Assembly: GCA_947044405.1 (NCBI GenBank)
Contig: CAMRHE010000324.1
Span: 186,001-250,000, forward strand
DNA from: Leptodactylus fallax
Lineage: Eukaryota > Chordata > Amphibia > Anura > Leptodactylidae
Direction of reading: 5' to 3'
Length of the DNA: 64,000 bases
The notes below the pieces were generated by a model. It saw only the letters and a list, made by a program, of their open reading frames with translations. It did not search any database and was not told where the DNA came from. How positions within the stretch are numbered: the first letter of the stretch is position 1; each line of letters starts with the position of its first letter. Position numbers and translations under genes: made by a program. Below, one piece after another: positions 21,585 to 33,143 of the stretch.

Positions 21585-24034
21585 CAAAAATGTTTTCGCT
21601 CATCTGTCACCTGTGGGTGATTTGTCTGCTATGTTTGCTTTTTTCACAAATGTACTGTATATGTTTGTGTCATATTCAACCCCACTCCTCTCCCTGGGTA
21701 AGTAAAAATGAATCATAAAAAACTTTTTAATATGAAATAGTTTTTATTTGAACTTATTTAATAAAATGTTTTTAATTAAAGTTTTTACATAAAAATGTTT
21801 TACAATGTTAACAAAATTTCCTTTGTGTCACTTCTTTTATATTGTTACATTTTATATTATATATGTGCAACATTTGACTAAAATCAAATGTATGGCCCGT
21901 TTTATTACATATACAGTATATCTATATTCATAACCCTCTTGTTAATACATACCATATGTGTTTTTTGAATCCAAGATGCTATTGCTTTCACATGTATCAG
22001 CACTAGAGATGAACAAATTTCTCAAAATTCATTTGAGTTTGATTTGATTGAATCAGACACCAGATAATAGATATGGGCCACATCAATTTGATCCAAACTG
22101 GAAGTGCCCTAATTGTATTACCAACAGGTAAGGTTAGCAGGAAGTCACAATTTAATTATATATTGGGGTATCAAGATAGAGTCGATAAATGATCAAAAAA
22201 TAAGAAAAAAAAATTCACTTTTATTAATGTAAGATTAAAATATGGGACGATGCAAAATAGTGCTACCATGTGATCAACAAACATTGAGGGCTAAGATCAC
22301 ACCTATAAGGCTAATGAGTTTTTATGCCCAGACCATATACCAGTCTTATCACTTCAGTCTCCACTAGTCAGTCAGACTGGTCATTAATAGGCACTTCCAG
22401 ATGGTCCTCTGTTCATAAAACTCATGACTTTTGGATATGGGATGGACCCTCACTCCTTCCTAAAACCATCCAAACTACAGTAAACATTGACTTTGGAATA
22501 AGCACTCAAAACACTTTATTTTGGGTGTCAAAATGGCCACAGCTTTATTTAAATCACAGAACTAAAATAATCACAGAAGGAGTTAGGTGAAGTGCTAGAC
22601 CATTGGGATTCACAAATACTGTGAGATCCCCAGCTGTCTGACATACAGCACCTGGCCAGACAGCAATAAAGGGGCGGCACGCTCTGGCTTGCAATTCTAG
22701 TAGAGCCAGTACACTTTAAGGGCACCAACGACCCTGTGCTTAACCACTGTGCCCACCCCTGGATGACGTTACTATTACGACATCCTTCAGGCTGGCCTTT
22801 TCCAAAGCTCAGCCTGTTCACCACCATGAGGTTTAACCTCCTCTATTAGTTAAAATAAGTCCACAATAACTTGCCTGCAACTTCCACCTGACTCCTCAAC
22901 CGCCACAGAAGAGGCCATTTGACACCTTAAATGGGCTCGACCACCACCAAACTGGTTAGGAATGCAAAAGCCCTCTAGAAACTTTTTTATACTAGTCCCA
23001 TACCATCTTCTCTACAGTACTAAGCTATGAATGTTGCTGAAAATGCAACTAAAGTGAATGGCTGTAGTTAGAAACCAGTAAGGAGAAATAGACTATAATA
23101 CTGAAATTACCATAAACCAGTATACTGTACGTGGGGGATTTCGCCGTACCACAAACATGTAATTGCCAACCATTTATGAATATAAGTATATACTTCCCAC
23201 TTATGTGATGTGGGGAACTGTCCATTTATATTCATTGGCAACCCTATACCCACTTATATTGCCAGGAAAGACATAGAGAGTATAAAGAAGGGAAGAGAAA
23301 AGTACTTGCTGTGCATCAGCTTCTCCAGATACACAGCAACCACCGAGTACTTACTGTAGTGAAAAATCTCACCACTGTTGTTCGATGGGTCCCAACCACA
23401 TCAACAGTAAAACAAGCTATTAAATGATGTTTATAATGATGAGAATAAGCCCATGATCTGCTTGATTTACAGGAGTCTTTGAAGGCAGTGAGAGATCCTC
23501 TCCTGTCATATCTCAATCATTTTCAGATTACTGGATGACCTTTACCCATAGCCGTATGCACCGACCCAAGGGCATCGAGAAGCTAAAATTCTCTCTTTTC
23601 CTGGACCTGGGCCAGCACCATCCTGATGATGCCCGTTCCGCTAGGGAGCTACAGGACTATATAGCTCCTGCATGCAGAGCATGGGGTTATCATGATAAGC
23701 AGTGCTGGGCTCCATTCGCTAGCTGGCTACAATAGATACTCTACTGCATCTACGGCTGTATCACACTGTCGGCAACCTTAAGAGAAATATAAATTCGTCA
23801 ATATAAATGGTAATATATCTTCATTAAGAAAAATTACAAGTCAACAGAAATGGTCCTTGAAGCTATAGATTTTTATCAAAAACATGCCTGCTTTATTTCA
23901 AATATTTTTTTCTCCCTCCAGCCGCAGCCACCACTGGCTCGGAGGGCTCGATTTATTGCACAGACATGTGAAAACTGATAGCCATGACCCTAGGGACTTA
24001 CCCTAACAGGGTCTTTTTTTTTTTTTTTTAAATG
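21585..24034. other. Mostly unassigned
   Basis: 21710-21960 is strongly AT-rich. A hAT-type left tip (TAGAGATGAACAAATTTC) sits at 22009. The open segment 23535-23735 (MTFTHSRMHRPKGIEK...) has no recognisable motif, and I would not call it a gene. A T-run lies at 24012-24030. Confidence 0.3.
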
Positions 24035-24262
24035 AATAATTGGTTTACAGAAACCAGGTGGTCTATACCTCCAATGGTTACCTTTCCACACCTGGGGTCC
24101 ATACCTCCGATGGTTACCCCTCCACACCTGGGGTCCATACCTCCGATGGTTACCCCTCCACACCAGGGGCCATACCTCTGATGGTTATTCCTCCACACCA
24201 GGGGGCCATACCTCCGATGGTTACCCCTCCACACCAGGAGGCCATACCTCCAATGGTTACAC
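24035..24262. repeat. 35-36-bp minisatellite
   Basis: About six copies of CCTCCGATGGTTACCCCTCC then ACACCAGGGGCCATA. Copy starts at 24068, 24104, 24140 and 24175 give a period of 35-36 bp. Confidence 0.93.
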
Positions 24263-25756
24263 CTGAGGTGGTAGCCCATTACTGGCCAAATTATAAGTAA
24301 CTTCAAGGACCCATAAAAATAAATAAATAAAAATATATATTTATTGTCACTAGTGCGAATTATAATGCTAAAGTATAAAAAACAAAAAAAAACAAAATAG
24401 TAAATAACTGAATTACATTCTGTTAAGCACATACAGTCAAGAAATGGCAAAAATAGTTTTTTAGTGTATCCCAAGCCACCAGCAGTTACACACTGGCTTG
24501 GAGACACTTGTACACATCCCAATCCTAAGCAACCTTGCCCTATGGGGTTACAGTACATACTAAGGCAAGGCCACTGACAATAACAGTGTAAAACACTGGC
24601 CTAAAGATTGGAGGCCCAGGCAGACAGGGTCCTCTCTTCCACTTGTACTAGATGACTCAGCTAGTTAGCTATCATAGTATATGTCATAGTCAGGGATGGA
24701 TGCTGCTGCAGTATATGATGCCATAGTAACATATAATAATAGTAATCCATATACTTATCCGGATACAGACTGTAAATCACCGGCTACACATGGAGTGTAA
24801 GAAATACAATAATCAGGTGCAGTATTTGTCTGATATCCATTATCTACATGTGTTGGAGACTCAGAGGTCAGCCTACAACATGGCGGTCACTATATCACCG
24901 TATATACATGGCTATAAAAATATACAATTCTGTGCATCCTACAGAGCAAGGTGCACCTGGGCCACTCACATCCCCACCATGTGCCGAGCCCTCCATGAAC
25001 ACATTTCAGAGCTATAAATATGATCTAGATATAATATATTCTTCTAAAAGACTGTGAAAAAAACATCTAGATAAGGCCCAACGTAATCTACACAGTCTTA
25101 TACCATCCACCATTTTAGGTAATAGATCAATTTCCAAATGGAAGTTGAAATAGCTACATGAGGTAAGGGCAGACATTTTATAGGTGGCAGCATCAGCAGG
25201 GCAGCATGTATACAGTGACAGAAGGCTGCCATATAACCACACAGGATTCAGTATACAGCCCTGATATGGAGGTCACATATAGATCATTAGATGACATATA
25301 TAGAAAGGGGAAATAATAATACCAGCATTAACTTTTAGTGGATACAAACACCTTCTGCTTAAGGGGGAAGTCCTTGGAGCTACAAATTCTGGCCGCCAAT
25401 CTGTTCCACCACACCAAATTACTCCCAGCCGCAACCACAGGCTCAGGGGCACCATAACACACAGAATGGCAGTTTACCACATATAATAAACCACTCCCCG
25501 GGACACCACCCAGCAGGAGCCCAAAGACCAGCCAGACCAAAACAGAAGTTAATCCTAGGGGAAACTAACCACCATGTTTCTCCAATGACGATAATTTCAA
25601 CCAACTCCAAGGACCCCCTACCCCGCCAATTAAAAATAATCTGTATACAGTATGGCCAGTATAACAGTACGACCCGTATACAGCCCTGAGAAGGAGGTCA
25701 CATAGAAATTATGAGCCATAACCTATTCCCAGCATGATCATTAGAGATGGAGGACA
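24263..25756. other. Unassigned, low copy to the eye
   Basis: No transposon signature. Two short related stretches, TATACAGCCCTGATATGGAG at about 25253 and TATACAGCCCTGAGAAGGAG at about 25675, each followed by GTCACATA, hint at an old local duplication. A minus-strand hydrophobic stretch at about 25540-25480 (LVWLVFGLLLGGVPGSGLLY) is visible but not supported as a gene. Confidence 0.3.
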
Positions 25757-25758
25757 TA

Positions 25759-27173
<1,415 letters not shown>

Positions 27174-27175
27174 TA

Positions 27176-27390
27176 TACAGGGATTATCAGTGAAGTCTCC
27201 ATTAACATTACCACAATGTATATCTGATCCCCAGCTTTCAGATCCTGCTGTCCCTCTCTCACCACAGTGTCTCCATTACATGTGACCTCCAAGCTCCACC
27301 ATAGAGAACCCCTCAGTCCCCAGGACTCATGAACAATCTGCGTTATACAGTAGTAATGCAGTTTGTAAGACCACGTATCACCTTCCATAA
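27176..27390 (-). other. Open minus-strand segment of unknown origin
   Basis: About 70 residues downstream of the Tc1 insertion read WSYKLHYYCITQIV, then HESWGLRGSLWWSLEVTC and NGDTVVREGQQDLKAGDQ. The spacing of L.YY, then GL, resembles the start of an MHC class I-like alpha-1 domain. The match is weak and no flanking exons or splice sites were identified. It may be an exon relic or chance. Confidence 0.2.
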
Positions 27391-27558
27391 ACGGCTAAGT
27401 GGGCTAAAATTCCTAGCAGTGTAGAATCAAAAGTGTGCCTTCAAAAAGGCAGTGTCACAAACCCCACATAGCTTCCCAACCCAATTCTGTCTGACACCTA
27501 TAATTGTAGAGATCTTTCCCTCAGTTACTAAAGAGTTAAAATAAAAAACAAGGAGAAA
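27391..27558. other. Unassigned spacer
   Basis: Nothing recognised. Confidence 0.3.
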
Positions 27559-27605
27559 CCCAATGCATTTCACTGAACATTGTGGTGATGTCGGATCATC
27601 AGGGG
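27559..27605 (-). ncRNA. Degenerate hammerhead ribozyme-like motif
   Basis: Read on the minus strand: stem I ...CCC, core CTGATGA (27602-27596), a long imperfect stem II (GACAT / ATGTTC), GAA, the palindrome ATGCAT, T, then GGG pairing with CCC. The order and minimal helix III match the 6.5-kb motif, but stem I has only three solid pairs and stem II a bulge, so it is probably inactive. Confidence 0.4.
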
Positions 27606-29337
27606 ACTTAAATCAGCATGTGCCCCAATTGCCCTGAAAAATTGTGTATGACACTGAGGTCTCCTAGGAATGTATGCAAGTTCTCTAACGTCAAAACACA
27701 ATTAACAATGTCATTAGCAAAGTGACAGCAACACATACGGGTATGATAAATGGATCGTTGCCCGGGGTAACAAAAAGTTTAAAAACATACTGCACTTAAC
27801 TGTGGGATTTTTAATGTTGTGATGTGTTCCTTCTTCTCTGTCTTCTTCTGATCTGTAAAATGGCAGGAGCCACGTTGAGTGATTTGTGTGGGAAGAATCC
27901 CAAAAGTTTCACCTTCTCCAAAATCAAAACTTTTTGGAAACATGTAACATATTTGTGCCCAATTGATTCATTCATGTCTAACCAGCATAGCTTCATTCCT
28001 TTACTGCCTGTGAGAAATCTATTCTCCTCTTTGCTGTAGATGAGTCTGTCATCTATAATTTTTTTTAATATCCTATGTTTGACCTTTCTCCTCCTCATGT
28101 AGATTCTGTCTTAGATTCTCCAATCTATTTTACATAGCGTGTGTGTTTGTGTGTGTGTGATATCTAACAGCCCCTCTCTATCCAGATTCAGCTATGGGTT
28201 TTCTTCTCTACCTCTCTACACTGATATTGCCTATGTGTGTTTGTGTGTGTGAGATCTGTAGATTCTGCTACGGGTTATTCTCTTTTACTACATGACATCT
28301 GTGATCCCTTCCCCTGCGATCCCTGGGTTCACTATTTTCTTTGTAATAGCTTGCCCCACTGTTTATGACTCCCACACTGTTGCTATCTGACCTGAGCTGA
28401 CAGCAGTCAGAAACGAAAGCACAGCAAGCTATATAAAGGATTTGCATAGACTCTACAGTAGCAAAATGGTAGGAACTTTTTACAATGAAAAAGACTGAAT
28501 TTAGAAAGTTACTATTTTGCAAATAGTGAGCAAATAAATAAAAATGACTACAAAGGTTTCTATAACTTAAAAACAACAAATGCTCAAATGCTGTATGTTA
28601 TTCACCTCTCCTGTTCCCAGCAATGTTTCAGCATTTCCCTCTCTCATACAGCTGATTATTTCAGCACAGCAGGCATGCTATGAATGATTGTTCATCTGCC
28701 ACTGCTTCTTCTTTTCTTCAGCATCAGGCACTCTGCACTTCCCAAGGAGATCATCAGGCAGCAGTTTTAAAGTCTTCCAATTCCTCTTAGAAGCCACCTA
28801 GTTATAGTCTCTTGTTATAGTTCGATCCCCTGTTGTGTTCTTTTGCTGTGGACTTTAATTTATTTAACCTCATGGCTACTGGCCACTATTCTGAAATTAA
28901 TGTGCTCTTGAAATTATATTAACCCTGAATCTGCTTGCTGCTACCCTGTAAACGCTGCTTTGCTGCATCAGTTCTGTGTTACTTCACCACTGCAAGTTTC
29001 CTTGGGCTATGTCTTGCTAACAATCTCAACTACACCTGGTCCAGTGCTTCTCTGCTACATAAGGTGACATATTAGTTTCTCAAGTTAGATGGATGGATTT
29101 CTGGGTCACTTCTATCCTACAAGAAGTCCATGACATTTCTTCTACTGAGATAGTACAAAGAAAATTGCGCATACATATGACAGACGCTCAACTGAAATAC
29201 AATTTAAATAAAAAATTCATATTTTATTGCCAAAAATAGTTAAAATCAATTAAAAACATTATGGATCAACAAATCTAGGGTCTTGGAATAGAATGCAAAG
29301 TAACAACTCCATGAAAAAAAAAAAAAAAATCTGAATA
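27606..29337. other. Mostly unassigned
   Basis: 27713-27832 duplicates 20419-20535. (TG)n-rich patches lie at about 28138-28160 and 28235-28252. The 28600-29150 stretch is of ordinary composition with no readable frame. A poly-A-like run lies at 29313-29329. Confidence 0.3.
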
Positions 29338-29468
29338 GTCTAAATCAGGGGTCGGCAACCCCCAGCACGTGTGCCAAGAGTGGCACGCGAGGCATATTTC
29401 CCTGGCACAGCAGCGGAGTCCTCACCCAGCAGTTTCGACCAGACCAAACACGGACGAAACAAAACTGC

Positions 29469-29835
29469 TATTATTATACTGTGGGGTCTCTTCAGACCCC
29501 TGAGTATAATAAGCGGAGCCCCCGGGGAGGTGATCAAACATAAAAAACAATGCTACTCACCTTCCCTGGATCCGCAGCCGCCCTGTGCTCTTCGGGCGCT
29601 TCTGCCTGACGTAAGAGACCGCTGACAGGGCCTCAGGGATCACGTCCGACGTCATTACGCGTAATGACGCGACGTGACCCCTGAGACCCAATCAGCGGTC
29701 GCTGACGTCAGGGAGAAGTGCCTGAAGAGAACAGAGCAGCTGCGGAGCGCAGGAAAAAGTGAGTAACATTGTTTTTTATGTTTGTCACCTCTCTTGGCCC
29801 TCCGCTTATTGTACTCTGGGGTCTGAAGAGAAGTT
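29469..29835. repeat. Foldback module inside the hAT element
   Basis: Left TATTATACTGTGGGGTCTC with its own hairpin partner GACCCCTGAGTATAATA; right TTGTACTCTGGGGTCTGAAG. The centre is GC-rich with the palindrome-like GACGTCATTACGCGTAATG. The same module occurs at 50066-50440 and 62048-62376. Confidence 0.7.
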
Positions 29836-29859
29836 AGAATAGAAAAGTTAGAATATTAT

Positions 29860-30345
29860 ACCGTGTGCAGGGGCCACTATGGAGGATAATACTATCTGCT
29901 GGGGCTACTATGGGACATAATACCGTGTGCAGGGGCCACTATAGCGCATAATAGAGTGTGCAGGGGCCACTATGGGGAATAATACCGTGTGCAGGGGCCA
30001 CTATGGAGGATAATACAGCGTGCAGGGGCCGATATGGAGGATAATACTGTGTGCAGGGGCCGCTATGGAGGATAATACTGTGTTCAGGGGCCACTATGGA
30101 GGATAATACTGTTTGCAGTGGCCGCTATGGAGGATAATACCGTATGCAGGGGCCACTATGGAGGATAATACCATGTGCAGGAGCCACTATGGAGGATAAT
30201 ACTGTGTGCACGGGCCGCTATGGAGGATAATACTGTGTGCAGGGGCCGCTATGGAGGATAATACCGTGTACAGGGGCCGTTATAGGACATAATACCGTGT
30301 GCAGGGGACACTATGTGGCATAATACCGTGTGCAGGGGTCATCAG
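29860..30345. repeat. 30-bp minisatellite (GGGGCCACTATGGAGGATAA)
   Basis: About 16 copies of GTGTGCAGGGGCCACTATGG then AGGATAATACC. The unit is near-identical to the array at 62380-63010 and, reversed, close to that at 17255-17945. Confidence 0.95.
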
Positions 30346-30520
30346 ACTTACAATTATTGACTGGCACTCCGAGTACCTCAACTATGATTTTTTTTTTAAT
30401 CGAAATTGGCACGCCGAACAAAAAAGGTTGCCTACCCCTGGTCTAAATGCTAATATTAGTGCAATAGTGCCCCAATAAGAGAAATAGAATGAGCAACCTG
30501 TATATTTCAATAAATGTGTA

Positions 30521-30530
30521 TATATATATA

Positions 30531-30569
<39 letters not shown>
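30521..30569. repeat. (TA)n microsatellite
   Basis: Interrupted TA run, TATATATATACTGTATATA and continuing. Confidence 0.95.
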
Positions 30570-30572
<3 letters not shown>

Positions 30573-30579
30573 CCCCTGG

Positions 30580-30686
30580 GACTCTTGGGGAAGCGCCTGG
30601 GGAAGGTATTGTAAAGCGCAGCGTTTTTTTCTATGGCGTTTTCGTAGTGCAAAAATGCTGCATTTTCGCAACGTGGGGCTTTAGGC
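30580..30686 (-). mobile_element. Foldback MITE F, one arm
   Basis: GCAACGTGGGGCTTTAGGC followed by TTA (30687-30689) is one terminus of the GGCTAAAGCCCCACGTTGCG family. The inner part (AAAATGCTGCATTTTCGC) matches, but the second arm is shortened. Confidence 0.55.
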
Positions 30687-30811
30687 TTAGACAGACTTTG
30701 GAACTGTTCAGGGCAATTACCCTTTATCAATGTAGAGTAGAATACTAGTTTGAATGGTTGAGGCTGGGTTTATGCAGTGCTTTCTACTGAAGAACTGCAT
30801 GCACTTTTTAT

Positions 30812-31596
30812 CCCCTTCCAGATATCCGCCATTATAGTACAGCGGATGTTGGGTATTTAAATGTGGAGGCCACTCAGGAGCTAAAGGCATTGAAGAGCCA
30901 TAGGCGCTAAAGCCCGTAATCTGTGCAGGCCCCTGCTGTCATGCAGTAATATTGCAGTGTATGGCACAAGTGATCTAAAGAAAAAAACTATATGAGGCCA
31001 TAGCCCCCTCGTGGCATAAACCGCGGGAAAAAACTGCAGCGTTTTATAGTCACAGCAAAGTGACTGTGAATCCCATCCCCAATTTGTGATAAAATACGCA
31101 CAGTGGAAATGCTGCAATTTCCAAAACCGTTGCAGTTTTGGAAATTGCAGCATGCCAATCATACCTACGGAAACACTGGCAGTTTCCCTATAGGTATAAT
31201 TGAAGCAGATGCAGGTTTCCTCTGCTGACATTCTGTGCAAAGCGCTGCGGGAAGAACCGCGATGCGTTGCCGTCGCGGTTTTTCCCGCAGCACTTTTTTG
31301 CTGCGGGACGACACATGGGGTCTTAAGTTTAAATGTGGTATCACCGTGATAGTACCGACCCAGAGAAGAAAGCTAGTGTTTTTACCAAACATTGGAAGTC
31401 GTAAAAACATACCCATAAGAAAATGGTGGTACTGCATATATTTTTTTCAATTCCATCTCATTCTGAATTTTTTTCCCGCTTCCCAACACATTGTACAAAA
31501 AAATAAATGGTACTATTTTGAAGTACAACTAGTCACACAAAAATCAATTCTGCATAGGACTACGTAAACGGAAAAATGAAAAATGTTACGTAAGGG
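30812..31596. mobile_element. TTAA-flanked element (piggyBac-like) with nested MITE
   Basis: Left CCCCTTCCAGATATCCGCC with a hairpin partner GCGGATGTTGGG (about 30840); right GTAAGGG then TTAA (31597-31600). The left flank is TTTA, a decayed TTAA. The right half (CATTCTGAATTTTTTTCC, CACATTGTACA, ATAAATGGTA) matches 58728-58785 of the 57.9-kb element. Short, no transposase. MITE E sits inside. Confidence 0.7.
30994..31325. mobile_element. Foldback MITE E nested in the TTAA element
   Basis: GAGGCCATAGCCCCCTCGTG at the left and (reversed) TAAGACCCCATGTGTCG at the right. Internal pairs include AACTGCAGCG and CGCGGGAAAAA against TTTTTCCCGC. A diverged, longer member of the GCCCCACG foldback group. 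Confidence 0.5.
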
Positions 31597-31690
31597 TTAA
31601 AACATAGTGTAGAACACTCTCAGGGCTACTAGAAACCTATCTATCCAATTTCTAGCTCTCTAAGGCAAACACAGCTAAACTTGTGTCAAG
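31597..31690 (+). repeat. Dispersed repeat fragment
   Basis: AACATAGTGTAGAACACTCT, then CTATCCAATTTCTAGCTC and AAGGCAAACACAGC. It recurs reversed at 45486-45575 (GCTGTGTTTGCCTTAAAGAG, GCTAGAAATTGGATAG) and partly at 21098-21140. Family unknown. Confidence 0.6.
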
Positions 31691-31836
31691 GTGAAAGTGA
31701 CCCCAGAGTACAATAGGTGGAGACCCAGGGGAGGTGTAAAAAAATACTCACCTTCAGTTACCTATTTTTGGCCTTCTTGTGTCTTCCGCCGCTCTGCCTC
31801 AGGTTTGTCGGTTAAGCCAAATTTGCTTTGGCTTAA
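31691..31836. repeat. Foldback-module fragment and perfect hairpin
   Basis: GACCCCAGAGTACAATAGG and GGAGACCCAGGGGAGGTG match one arm of the foldback module at 50 and 62 kb. Then GGTTAAGCCAAA / TTTGGCTTAACC (31810-31838) forms a perfect 12-bp hairpin. Confidence 0.5.
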
Positions 31837-31995
31837 CCCCTTACCTCTTAGCACTGTACTATTATCTCCCTTTGAGCATATACTTAATGTCCAGTGCTGT
31901 AATAGTACGGTGCTGTAATTCCGCAGGCACAGATAAGATTGCGAGGACTGATGGGTTGCCATGGCAGCCAGAAGCCCGAGCAATGGCCTCCTGAC
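31837..31995 (+). mobile_element. TTAA-element left-end fragment
   Basis: TTAA (31833-31836), then CCCCTTACCTCTTAGCACTG and TACTATTA, with a downstream inverted match (CCAGTGCTGTAATAGTACGG). The same subterminal-hairpin design is seen at 57898 and 30812. Truncated. Confidence 0.45.
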
Positions 31996-32011
31996 TGCCT
32001 TTCCCTATAGT

Positions 32012-32070
32012 GAGCATACAGTACAGTGAGCATACAGTACAGTGAGCATACAGTACAGTACAGACAGACA
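32012..32070. repeat. Short tandem repeat left of the ribozyme block
   Basis: Three copies of a 16-bp unit, AGTGAGCATACAGTAC, then ACAGACAGACA. A similar CAGACAGA run lies at the other edge of the block (32697-32735). Confidence 0.85.
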
Positions 32071-32275
32071 CATTGAGGAGAGCACCAGTAAAGGTGTGTA
32101 GAGATTTTAATTGCCTTTTGCCCTCTACTTAGCATCTACATATCACAAGGCATTATGGGAAAGGAGCTAGGGAGCTCATGCGCCCTCTATTGGATGTAAC
32201 AAATCCTCAATTTGCTTTTGACTCACCGAGCCTTGAGACAGCAAAAGGGATTTTAGCCAAGCCAATTTCACTTAT

Positions 32276-32320
32276 CTGCATACAGCGCTGTTTCCGGATT
32301 GTTGTCCTTCATCAGTACAG
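32276..32320 (-). ncRNA. Hammerhead ribozyme motif (inverted copy)
   Basis: Minus-strand partner of 32517-32561. Stem I CTGTA, core CTGATGA, stem II AGGACAACAATCCG (GGA/TCC), GAA, palindrome ACAGCGCTGT (helix III), A, then TGCAG. It differs from the plus copy by two or three bases, all within the stem II loop. Confidence 0.6.
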
Positions 32321-32516
32321 AGCAAAGTGAATTGGCTGGCTTAGTGGGAGGCAATGAGTGGGTTAGGGACAAGAATCTCTCACATTGAGGAGAGCACCAG
32401 TAAAGGTGTGTAGAGATTTTAATTGCCTTTTGCCCTCTACTTAGCATCTACATATCACAAGGCATTATGGGAAAGAAGCTGGGGAGCTCATGCGCCCTCT
32501 ATTGGATGTAACTGTA

Positions 32517-32561
32517 CTGTACTGATGAAGGACAATGATCCGGAAACAGCGCTGTATGCAG
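32517..32561 (+). ncRNA. Hammerhead ribozyme motif
   Basis: Complete type I arrangement. Stem I CTGTA (32517-32521) pairs with TGCAG (32557-32561) through C-G, T-A, G-C, T-G and A-T. The core CTGATGA is intact, stem II GGA/TCC closes a CAATGA loop, and GAA follows. Helix III is the ten-base self-complementary ACAGCGCTGT, then A at the cleavage site. Self-cleavage is expected from the family; not demonstrated here. Confidence 0.65.
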
Positions 32562-32727
32562 ATAAGTGAAATTGGCTTGGCTAAAATCCCTTTTGCTGTC
32601 TCAAGGCTCGGTGAGTCAAAAGCAAATTGAGGATTTGTTACATCCAATAGAGGGCGCATGAGCTCCCCAGCTCCTTTCCCATAATGACTTGTGATATACA
32701 GACAGACAGACAGACAGTACAGACAGA

Positions 32728-33143
32728 CAGTACAGACCAAAAGTTTGGACACACCTTCTCATTCCAAGAGTTTTCTGTATTTTCATGACTATAAAAATTG
32801 TAGATTCACACTGAAGGCATCAAAACTATGAATTAACACATGTGGAATTATATACTTAACAAAAAAGTGTGAAACAACTGAAAATATGTCTTATATTCTA
32901 GGTTCTTCAAAGTAGCCACCTTTTGCTTTGATTACTGCTTTGCACACTCTTGGCATTCTCTTGATGAGCTTCAAGAGGTAGTCACCTGAAATGGTCTTCC
33001 AACAGTCTTGAAGGAGTTCCTAGAGATGGAGTTCCTTTTGCCTTCACTCTGCGGTAAAGCTCACCCCAAACCATCTCGATTGGGTTCAGGTCTGGTGACT
33101 GTGGAGGCCAGGTCATCTGGCATAGCACCCCATCACTCTCCTC
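32728..33143 (-). mobile_element. Tc1-type fragment, second family
   Basis: Begins CAGTACAGACCAAAAGTTTG, like the 13674 copy, but continues further: ACTGTGGAGGCCAGGTCATC then GGCATAGCACC. These code on the minus strand for transposase C-terminal sequence (GAPXXPAFXD-type block). No right end; it stops where hAT-relic sequence begins. Confidence 0.85.

Larger units (their letters stand above)
29346..30440. mobile_element. Non-autonomous hAT element with perfect 8-bp TSD
   Basis: Starts CAGGGGTCGGCAACCCCCAG and ends GGTTGCCTACCCCTG, flanked by identical gtctaaat at 29338-29345 and 30441-30448. CAGGGGTCGGCAACC is a classic Charlie-type hAT terminus. The 1095-bp body lacks transposase; it holds a foldback module (about 29469-29835) and a 30-bp minisatellite (29860-30345). 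Confidence 0.95.
32071..32700. mobile_element. Penelope/retrozyme-like block, direct and inverted repeats
   Basis: Three related segments. 32071-32193 is directly repeated at 32383-32510 (CATTGAGGAGAGCACCAG ... GCGCCCTCTATTGGATGTAA). 32140-32320 is repeated in inverted orientation at 32517-32698, about 180 bp with only a few differences. Each inverted arm ends in a complete hammerhead motif. No coding region. Penelope-like elements are known for hammerhead-bearing terminal repeats, often partial or inverted, which this resembles. Both edges carry CAGACAGA runs. Confidence 0.7.

Noticed and set aside
23535..23735. 66-residue open frame with MTFTHSRMHRPKGIEK
   Set aside because: No recognisable motif, flanking exons or repeat context; length is compatible with chance.
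24028..24558. 176-residue minus-strand open frame with GGVTIGGMDP repeats
   Set aside because: The repeat part is the 35-36-bp minisatellite and the rest is AT-rich noise.
25273..25540. Hydrophobic minus-strand segment as a signal peptide or membrane exon
   Set aside because: No start context, splice sites or matching downstream domain could be identified.
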